A DNA stretch of 64,000 bases from Ezakiella massiliensis. GTDB taxonomy: Bacteria > Bacillota > Clostridia > Tissierellales > Peptoniphilaceae. The DNA lies in NCBI RefSeq assembly GCF_900120165.1, contig NZ_LT635475.1:434001-498000 (forward strand), read 5' to 3'. Every line of letters begins with the position of its first letter. The first letter of the stretch is position 1. This document shows, in pieces, positions 58,047-64,000 of this stretch. The notes under the pieces are model-generated. The model ran no database searches and was not told the DNA's origin. It worked only from the letters and a program-made list of their open reading frames with translations. Position numbers and translations under genes: made by a program.

Positions 58047-58060
58047 ATATATCCATCTCA

Positions 58061-58089
58061 ATTATACAATATTAGGCCAATAATAACAA
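58061..58089 (-). promoter_or_regulatory. grdCD promoter
   Basis: Minus-strand -35 TTGTTA (58084-58089) and -10 TATAAT (58061-58066) with a 17-base spacer. About 85 bases of leader precede grdC. The stretch 58090-58237 shows nothing else. Confidence 0.75.
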
Positions 58090-58237
58090 TACCCTTTTAA
58101 TTTTTTTCGTTTTACCCTATAGAGTTTACTAATGATTATTTTTAAAAAGTTATCATTGGCTATTTTAAAACAAGTTCACATAAATTTACATAATCACCAA
58201 AAATTATTAAATTTATGCTCCAACAATTAAAAAATAA

Positions 58238-58263
58238 AACCGGGAACAAAACTGTCCCCGGTT
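58238..58263 (-). terminator. Terminator after grdB
   Basis: AACCGGG and CCCGGTT form a 7-bp stem around a 12-base loop, followed by TTATTTTTT on the minus strand. Confidence 0.88.
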
Positions 58264-58272
58264 GTTAGTGTA

Positions 58273-59583
58273 CTAGTTATCAAAAACTGTTTGACCATCA
58301 ACTTCTGTTGTTAATGCGTCAAGTGCTTTTCTAACTAATTTTTTCCTCAATTCATATTCTTCTTCTTTGGATAACTTTGGATCTCCAAGTGGGTGAGGAA
58401 TAGCAATTGTAGGAACAATTCTATTAGCTCCAACTGTTTGTGAAATTGGAACAACAGTACACATGTGAACTACAGGTAGACCTGCACGTTCAATTTCCTT
58501 AACCATCGTTGCACCGCAACGTGTACAGGTGCCTCAGGTTGAGGTCATAATTACAGCGTCAACACCATCTGCAATTAATTTTTGTGCGTATTCTGCAGCA
58601 AATTTCTTAGCACTTGCTACAGCTGTTCCGTTACCAACTGTTGTATAGAATTTGTTGTGAAGTGATCCGATGACTCCCTCTTTTTCAAATTCTCTCATTA
58701 CGTCTACAGGTAAAACTCTGTCTGAATCTTCGTTACAGTAAACTGGGTCAAATCCACCGTGAGCTGTTTCGTAAGTGTCTTCTGTTAAGTCATTTACGCC
58801 AGTGATGTCATATTCACCATATTTACTTGCTGATGATGATTCAATGTGGTCTGGATTGCCCTTTGGAACAATACCACCTGAAGTACATAATGCAATCTTA
58901 GCTTTTGAAAGATCTTTAATAGCTGGTTGTGGATCTACTCTATCGAACTCTGGCATTGGGTATTCTGTTACGAATTCTTCGCCTTTAAGTTTCTTTAAGA
59001 GCATATCAACAGCTCTCTTTGAACCAGTTTCTTCGTGGAAGAAGTTGTATCTGATTCCTCTTTCAATATAGCCTTCTTCTTCTGGTGTTCCGATTTCTTC
59101 GCCTTTAACTAACTTTAATGCTAAGTTTGCGATAGCTGGAACAGCCTTACCCATTGCTGCTGCTGAGTTACCTGTTGATACAATGTAAACAGATTTCTTA
59201 AACATATCAGCGCCTGGGTTTTCGATATACATACCGGTTACAGATGGAATTCCAAGTTCATTTTGAACTGCATCTGCAATAGTAGCACATGCTACCCCGT
59301 AACGTCCTGCGTTAAACGCTGGACCGGCGATAAATAAATCGGGTTTAATTTCTTCAACAATTTTGAGAATTTCAGCTTTAGCATCATCGATGTTTTCACC
59401 GAAGTATGAGTCACCACAAATGATGGTTTTTACTATATCAGCTTCGCCTTTAAATGCACCTTTAAGAGCATTACCAGGGCCAACTGCACCATCTCTAACC
59501 TCAGGCTTAATGTCAGCCTTTTCTTCCCCACCGATACCGGCGAAGAATTGGTTAATATAGTGAACAACTTTGATTTTCTCCAT
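58273..59583 (-). CDS. grdB: Glycine reductase complex component B, selenoprotein GrdB
   Basis: 436 residues when the in-frame TGA at 58534-58536 is read as selenocysteine (residue 350). GrdB with GrdE binds glycine and transfers the carboxymethyl group to GrdA. Before the TGA: VVHYINQFFAGIGGEEKAD, GNALKGAF, ICGDSYFGEN, GPAFNAGRYGVACA and DAVIMTST; after it: GTCTRCGATMVKEIERAG and VVPISQTVGANRIVPTIAIPHPLG. Both sides match one protein, so this is one intact gene. ATG follows a GGGGGAAC site. No Cys version of codon 350 is present. Confidence 0.95.
58534..58536 (-). other. Selenocysteine codon of grdB (TGA, residue 350) with hairpin
   Basis: TGA sits in the motif MTST-U-GTCTRCGATM. Directly after it GCACC and GGTGC can pair around a 12-base loop, the place expected for a bacterial SECIS element. 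Confidence 0.9.
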
Positions 59584-59616
59584 TGTGTTCCCCCTTTCTT
59601 CTATTCGGATGTGAAT

Positions 59617-60090
59617 TTATAAAAATTGACAGTGCTGATCTCTCATTTCTTTGATTTCAGCGTTAATTGCTTCGCCATCAAGGACCATTTCCATCATTCC
59701 AATTTGTTCATCATAAACAGCTGGATCGATTTCGGCCTTAACTTCTTCTTCTAGTACATGGTATACCTTAAGTCCCAACGAGACTCCGGCGAGCGGACCT
59801 GCCCAGGTTGGATCTCCTGCAGTAACTGTTTCAGCAGCTAATCCTGCTGTTTCTGCTTCAGCTCCACCTAGTAAAACTACAACATTTTCTGCGCCGTACT
59901 TATCTGCGGCTTCTTTAACTCTGTTTTGGTTTTCCAAGTCCATTGCTCCTGCGGCGGTTCAGACGAAGCATTCAGTAGCTGAAAATACGACTTCAGCTGG
60001 TGTCGTCTTAATGCACTCTTCCATTGCAGGACCAGGAATACCATCTCTGTCACCAATGATGATGACTTTTGTATTGTCATTAAATAACAT
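59617..60090 (-). CDS. grdA: Glycine reductase selenoprotein A
   Basis: 157 residues when the TGA at 59959-59961 is read as selenocysteine (residue 44). GrdA is the small electron and carboxymethyl carrier of glycine reductase, reduced by TrxA. From the ATG at 60090 (after GGGAGGAACC) it runs [20 protein letters not shown], then [16 protein letters not shown], then [42 protein letters not shown]. This fits the family along its length. It lies between grdE and grdB. Confidence 0.96.
59959..59961 (-). other. Selenocysteine codon of grdA (TGA, residue 44)
   Basis: TGA lies in the family motif [15 protein letters not shown]. The reading frame continues for 113 codons past it with full family identity. 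I could not define a convincing downstream hairpin by eye. Confidence 0.93.
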
Positions 60091-60144
60091 TCTTGGTTCC
60101 TCCCTTAAAATTTTAATTTTTGTTATTGTTTGTGAAAAATATTA

Positions 60145-61431
60145 CTATTTTCCTCTAGCAGTTAAATATCCAAATCCAGTTTCGTTTGTTGCACCTGTAA
60201 TTGCTTGGATTTCAACTTCTAATGATCCGTCTTCTCTAATTGCTTTGTCGGATCCACCAGCGATAATTGCAACATATTTTTCATCGCCGATTACGTGGTC
60301 AAGTTTTGGTAATACAACAACTTCGTTTGCGTTACCACCTGTTACTACAGCATCTGCTAGTGGGTCAGCGTCAGCTAATGATTGGCTGGCACCGTCACGG
60401 CCTGCATATTCGTCTGTAATGATAACAGTCTTAACACCTTGTTTTTCAATCTTCTTGCAGTTCATGATTAGGTCTGTATCTGGGTTACCAAATCCTTCTT
60501 GTGAAAGAATGATACCATCAAGATCTAAATATCTGCAAAGTTTAGCTGTCCAGTTTGAAGAACGTTCCTTATCAGCTAGGTAAACGTTTTCGTTAGTAAT
60601 AATCATACCTACGAAGTTGATTTCCTTGCCGTGAATCTTGTATAGATTCTTGATAACGTCGTTGTTCATGTGAACATAGCTTGGGTTTTTATCACAGCTT
60701 GAAACACAGTTTCCGCTGATGATAGCTCCATCCATAACTTCTGTTGGATATAACAGTGTTGGTACAATTTGTTTTGCGTCTACACCATATACATATGTGT
60801 CATGGAGTAGGCCTTGAGATTGTAGCATTTGTACATAAGCTACTCTTGGTAGTCCTTTGAATTTTTCAGCACCTTCCATCAAAGGTAATGTTTCATAAAC
60901 TTCAACTTCATCAGGTTCTATATTTCTTCCTGCTTCTGCAAGATACATAGCTGTTTTAAATCCAGCTAATCTTAGAGCCTTTTCGTGATTGTGTTGCTTT
61001 AATCCTTCGATTGGATCAGCTTTCAATACGATGTTTAAAGTTTTTGAAAATGGTGTGTAGTCTGCACCTGGTCCAGTCATGTCTACGATTCCTTCTTGGA
61101 AGCCGACAACTTTACCAGTTGTTACAACTGCACAACCTTTGAGTACGTGGGTTTTACCACTTCCTACAACATCAACTTTTGACATAACCCCTGGGAAAAT
61201 TCCCCCTGGGCCTTCAACTTTTACGCGTGGTTCAACAACATCTTTAACTGGTGTAATTCTGATGCTTTCACCTGGTCTAGCAAGTTCAACATCTGCAGTT
61301 GCGATGTGTTCGTCCTCTAAAACTAAATCGATAATTTCTTGTTTGTTAACAAAGAGAGTGCCGTTTTCGATTTTAGTTTCATTTCCGAATTGGATATCCT
61401 TAATAAGAATATTACCTATTTCGAGACGCAT
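60145..61431 (-). CDS. grdE: Glycine reductase complex component B, precursor of alpha and beta subunits
   Basis: 428 residues. This precursor is cut before Cys242 (GAIISGN-CVSSCDKN) in known cases, leaving a pyruvoyl-type carbonyl group that binds glycine as a Schiff base. Asn241-Cys242 are at the exact expected positions. Other features: GPGGIFPGVMSKVDVVG, GADYTPFSKTLNIVL and GFGNPDTDLIMNCKKIE. ATG follows AAGGAGGTGAATTT. It is followed by grdA and preceded by trxA across a strong stem-loop. Confidence 0.96.
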   Translation of the reverse strand: MRLEIGNILIKDIQFGNETKIENGTLFVNKQEIIDLVLEDEHIATADVELARPGESIRITPVKDVVEPRVKVEGPGGIFPGVMSKVDVVGSGKTHVLKGCAVVTTGKVVGFQEGIVDMTGPGADYTPFSKTLNIVLKADPIEGLKQHNHEKALRLAGFKTAMYLAEAGRNIEPDEVEVYETLPLMEGAEKFKGLPRVAYVQMLQSQGLLHDTYVYGVDAKQIVPTLLYPTEVMDGAIISGNCVSSCDKNPSYVHMNNDVIKNLYKIHGKEINFVGMIITNENVYLADKERSSNWTAKLCRYLDLDGIILSQEGFGNPDTDLIMNCKKIEKQGVKTVIITDEYAGRDGASQSLADADPLADAVVTGGNANEVVVLPKLDHVIGDEKYVAIIAGGSDKAIREDGSLEVEIQAITGATNETGFGYLTARGK

Positions 61432-61462
61432 AAATTCACCTCCTTAAAATATTTATTTATCT

Positions 61463-61491
61463 AATCTGTGCACCGGGGAGGTGCACAGATT
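61463..61491 (-). other. Perfect 12-bp stem-loop between trxA and grdE
   Basis: AATCTGTGCACC and GGTGCACAGATT surround a 5-base loop. No T run follows on the transcribed strand, so it is more likely an mRNA stability or processing element than a terminator. Confidence 0.7.
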
Positions 61492-61528
61492 AAAACTAAA
61501 TTATTGGTATATTATTTATACCCAGTAC

Positions 61529-61843
61529 TTAAGCGTACTTTTCAAGCATGGCGCGAACATTTTCTTTTGTTGCGTCATCTGTGGTTACTGCATCAATTCT
61601 TTCACCATCTTTGTAGATAGCGATTACTGGTAGACCCATAACTTTTTCTCTAATAGCTAGTCTTCTACCTAAACCGATATCAAATGATGTGAATTTGATA
61701 TTTTCGAAATCTTTTTCCATATCATGAACATGTGGCATTAAAGCTTTGCATGGTTCGCATGATTGGCTCCAGAAATCTACTAGTACGTATCCTTCAGCTT
61801 CTTTAACTTCTTGGTCGAAATTTTCTTTTGTTAATTCTAACAT
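61529..61843 (-). CDS. trxA: Thioredoxin of the glycine reductase system
   Basis: 104 residues. It reduces GrdA after each turnover. The active site reads FWSQSCEPCKALMP, so CEPC (Cys29-Cys32) replaces the normal CGPC, and the cis-Pro motif is MGLPVIAIYKDGE. ATG at 61843 follows AAAAGGAGG; the longer frame overlaps trxB without a site. It lies 28 bases after trxB. Confidence 0.94.
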   Translation of the reverse strand: MLELTKENFDQEVKEAEGYVLVDFWSQSCEPCKALMPHVHDMEKDFENIKFTSFDIGLGRRLAIREKVMGLPVIAIYKDGERIDAVTTDDATKENVRAMLEKYA

Positions 61844-61871
61844 TGATTTCCTCCTTTTAGAATGCTGCAGA

Positions 61872-62813
61872 CTATTCTGCAAAGTTTTCTTCTATATATT
61901 TTTCAGCTTGTGTGGCAGCAATTGCACCGTCACTGGTAGCTGTAACCACCTGTCTTAATAGTTTCTTTCTATTGTCTCCTGCTGCAAATACTCCTGGAAT
62001 ATTTGTGTGCATGTTTTCATCTGTTACGATGTAACCATTTTCCACGTTTACAACATCTTTAACAATGTCATTTTGTGGTAGGAATCCGATAAATACGAAG
62101 CAGCCAAATGTTCCGTCTTCTTCATCAGCATGGATTTCTCTGGTTTCTTTTGTTTTAGAATCTTCGAGAACCATTGTGCTTAACAAACCGTCGCCCTTAA
62201 ATTCTACAACATTTGTGTTGAAAATAAAATCAAGTTTTGGATTGTTGAAAGCCTTTTCTTGAATACTCTTAGCAGCTCTAAGGTCTTCTTTTTCTTTTCT
62301 GTAAATAATTGTAACTTTTCTAGCAAACTTTGTTAAGTACATAGCTTCTTCAAGTGCTGAATCTCCACCACCAACTACATATACTTCAAAATCTTCAAAG
62401 AATGCTGCGTCACATGTAGCACAGTAGCTTACGCCACGACCTGTGAATTCTTTTTCACCTGGGCATCCGATGTATCTTGGTGATGCACCTGTAGCAACGA
62501 TAACTGCTTTGGCTTCATAAGTTTTTTCTCTTCCGATAAGCTTTTTAACTTTTCCTTCAAGTTCAACTTCTTGGATTGTATCTAGTACAAATTCTGATCC
62601 AAATCCTTCAGCTTGTTCTTTCATTCTTTTGATAAGTGATGGTCCGCCTGCGTTTTCAACGCTTCCTGGATAGTTAGCTACTTCATCAGTAGTAACGATT
62701 TGTCCACCTGCTTTTTCTTTTTCAATAATGATTGTTTTGAGCTTAGCTCTTGCTGCGTATAAGCCAGCAGCTAGTCCTGCTGGACCGCCTCCGATAATTG
62801 CTATATCGTACAT
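61872..62813 (-). CDS. trxB: Thioredoxin reductase of the glycine reductase operon
   Basis: 313 residues. FAD motif IIGGGPAGLAAGLYAARA, redox site CATC (Cys131-Cys134) in SYCATCDAAFF, NADPH motif VVGGGDSALEEAMYL, and the C-terminal FAD loop TNIPGVFAAGDNRKKLLRQVVTATSDGAIAA. It passes electrons from NADPH to TrxA. First gene after the glycine riboswitch. Confidence 0.96.
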   Translation of the reverse strand: MYDIAIIGGGPAGLAAGLYAARAKLKTIIIEKEKAGGQIVTTDEVANYPGSVENAGGPSLIKRMKEQAEGFGSEFVLDTIQEVELEGKVKKLIGREKTYEAKAVIVATGASPRYIGCPGEKEFTGRGVSYCATCDAAFFEDFEVYVVGGGDSALEEAMYLTKFARKVTIIYRKEKEDLRAAKSIQEKAFNNPKLDFIFNTNVVEFKGDGLLSTMVLEDSKTKETREIHADEEDGTFGCFVFIGFLPQNDIVKDVVNVENGYIVTDENMHTNIPGVFAAGDNRKKLLRQVVTATSDGAIAATQAEKYIEENFAE

Positions 62814-62871
62814 AAAAACCCTCCTTAACTTATTTTATATATACCCAATCTACAAACAATAATAACGGACA

Positions 62872-62927
62872 TAAAAACAAGAACTCCTTACAATTCTGTA
62901 GCGAATAGCTTAAAACTTCAGAGTTCT
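62872..62927 (-). terminator. Riboswitch expression-platform terminator
   Basis: AGAACTC (aptamer 3' portion) can pair with GAGTTCT at 62880-62886, followed by TGTTTTTAT on the minus strand. Glycine-bound aptamer would hold the first arm and allow read-through, which would be an ON switch; this is inferred. Confidence 0.6.
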
Positions 62928-63018
62928 GTCCTTCACATAATTCTTTTACCTGAGTTTTCTAAGCAAAGCTTATTATACCTTCGGTGCCAAACTGGTCTCT
63001 CTTATGTGCTATCATCCA
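62900..63018 (-). ncRNA. Glycine riboswitch, single aptamer
   Basis: The minus-strand leader of trxB holds the glycine aptamer core: GAGAGACC, GCACCGAAGGTATAA, AAACTCAGGTAAAAGAA and GGACAGAACTCTG, in the right order and spacing. Only one aptamer is seen. It senses glycine, the substrate of the operon. Confidence 0.9.
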
Positions 63019-63039
63019 GTATATTGAGTTTGTAAATTA

Positions 63040-63067
63040 ATTATATCATATTTTTTTATAAAATCAA
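63040..63067 (-). promoter_or_regulatory. grd operon promoter (before the glycine riboswitch)
   Basis: Minus-strand -35 TTGATT (63062-63067), 16-base spacer and extended -10 TGATATAAT (-10 at 63040-63045). The stretch 63068-63207 upstream shows only a weak GTGTC/GACAC dyad (63101-63123). Confidence 0.75.
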
Positions 63068-63207
63068 TAGTTAAGTTTATTCATCCCAACTATAAGCAGA
63101 GTGTCCATCTACTCACTAGACACATACCCAATAACAAGGGATTTATAAACATATTTTTACATTATATTTAAAATTTTTTATTATTGTAACTTTGCTGACT
63201 TTTCTTA

Positions 63208-64000
63208 TTAACTCTCCTTGTTCACTACATAAGAAGCAATGTTGTTGGAGTGGTCACTAATTCTTTCTAGATTTGAAATGCAGTCCAAAAATACAATGCC
63301 CGGGGCAGCATCTACATATTTATTGGCAAGTCTACGTATGTGGTTTTGCCTATAAGTTTCTTCCATTTGGTCAACGCTATCTTCTATTTCAAAAGCCTTT
63401 TGAGCTAAATCTTCATCTCTTTCTACAAAAGCTTCTATAGCTGTTTTGAAAACATTTTCACAGGCATCAAACATATGACCAAGTTCTTCTAAGCCATCTT
63501 GGGAGAAAATTATTTCATCGTTTTCAATGTCTTCGTAGAGTTCGCAAATATTTTTAATATGGTCACCAACTCTCTCGATGTCGTTTATCATATACAAAAG
63601 ATCGTCAATTTCCTTGTGCTCTGTGTCATTCAATAGAGATTCACGGCTTAAGGCAACTAAATAATTGGTAATTGACCTCTGCATGGAATTTATAACTTTT
63701 TCTCGTTCCATAATAGATTCGTAGTTTTTAGCCTTGCTATTTATTATTAAATCTTTAACCTCTTGCTGACTTTCTTTTACAAAGTCACCCATTCTAAGAG
63801 TTTCCTGCATGGCTTGACCCAAAGCAATTGACGGAGTCTTTAACATTCTTTCGTCAAGGTAAACTGTAAACTCATCCCCGTTGTCGCTGCCTGGTATAAC
63901 TTTTTCAGCTAAGGCTACAAGTTGTTTAGTAAATGGATATAATAACATGGTATTTATAAGGTTAAAGCCCAAGTGGCTGATAGCTATTTGAGATGGAAGC
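63208..64000 (-). CDS. Na/Pi-cotransporter (NptA/PhoU-domain), 5'-truncated
   Basis: The frame is open to the window edge; 264 residues are visible. The start of the visible part, IAISHLGFNLINTMLLYPF, is the last membrane segment motif of Na/phosphate symporters. The rest is a cytoplasmic PhoU-like helical domain in two repeats (MINDIERVGDHIKNICELYED; CISNLERISDHSNNIASYVV). The gene ends upstream of the glycine riboswitch on the same strand with no clear terminator between. Confidence 0.88.
   Translation of the reverse strand, partial: LPSQIAISHLGFNLINTMLLYPFTKQLVALAEKVIPGSDNGDEFTVYLDERMLKTPSIALGQAMQETLRMGDFVKESQQEVKDLIINSKAKNYESIMEREKVINSMQRSITNYLVALSRESLLNDTEHKEIDDLLYMINDIERVGDHIKNICELYEDIENDEIIFSQDGLEELGHMFDACENVFKTAIEAFVERDEDLAQKAFEIEDSVDQMEETYRQNHIRRLANKYVDAAPGIVFLDCISNLERISDHSNNIASYVVNKES

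Noticed and set aside
58273..59583. grdB as a pseudogene split by a nonsense codon
   Set aside because: The TGA is at the known selenocysteine position, and both parts are well conserved in one frame.
60011..60583. 190-codon plus-strand open frame across grdA and grdE
   Set aside because: A shadow of the two conserved genes; no ribosome site and no recognisable protein.
62820..62900. Second glycine aptamer downstream of the first
   Set aside because: The conserved GAGAGA, CCGAAGG and CTCAGGTAAAAG elements occur only once in the leader.
63101..63123. GTGTC/GACAC dyad as terminator of the Na/Pi symporter gene
   Set aside because: The stem is 5 bp with a 13-base loop and no T run, too weak to call.

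Overview
The window looks like a chromosomal segment of a low-GC, strictly anaerobic Gram-positive. AT-rich intergenic regions, strong Shine-Dalgarno sites, clostridial-type promoters, a selenocysteine-dependent glycine reductase operon and a glycine riboswitch together point to an amino-acid-fermenting anaerobic coccus of the Peptoniphilaceae type (Anaerococcus, Peptoniphilus, Finegoldia). That placement is inference from gene content. About 53 genes are supported; nearly all lie on the minus strand. The plus strand carries only a partial alkaline phosphatase and rplJ-rplL.

Layout. 1-1056: C-terminal part of a phoA-type alkaline phosphatase with an extra C-terminal domain. 1150-3258: Crp/Fnr regulator with a FetAB-type metal exporter. 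3373-4507: rplJ-rplL with its L10 leader. 4586-13575: one dense operon holding murB, rapZ, yvcK, seven shikimate-pathway genes (aroE, aroF, aroB, aroA, aroC, aroK, aroQ) and an M42 peptidase. 13692-17786: valS, hpt and a CPBP membrane protease. 17787-18182: a gene-free stretch with a valS promoter, a Pho-box-like plus-strand promoter that leads straight into a terminator, and two more hairpins. 18183-23699: a four-gene block of two membrane proteins, a coiled-coil McrB-like ATPase and a DUF2357/PD-(D/E)XK McrC-like nuclease; this is the best candidate here for an undescribed system. 23785-29999: oligopeptide importer oppA-B-C-DF. 30264-33735: two ABC exporters flanking a YtrA-type GntR regulator. 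34006-36701: cell-wall amidase and RdgB. 36827-44027: pcrA-ligA-gatCAB. 44266-46139: folD and an NlpC/P60 protein. 46210-50431: glycolytic gap-pgk-tpiA-eno. 50444-55114: nucleoside ABC importer. 55206-62813: glycine reductase genes trxB-trxA-grdE-grdA-grdB and grdC-grdD. 63208-64000: partial Na/Pi symporter.

How it fits together. Peptides enter through Opp and can be trimmed by peptidases. Glycine is reduced to acetyl phosphate by GrdA, GrdB/E and GrdC/D, with electrons from NADPH through TrxB and TrxA, and a glycine-sensing leader controls the start of that operon. Nucleosides enter through the BmpA-type importer, whose operon runs with a 12-base gap into the triose-phosphate genes, so ribose carbon could feed directly into lower glycolysis. 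grdA and grdB each contain an in-frame TGA that must be read as selenocysteine; no selenocysteine-insertion genes lie in this window. No tRNA, rRNA, insertion sequence or CRISPR array was seen.
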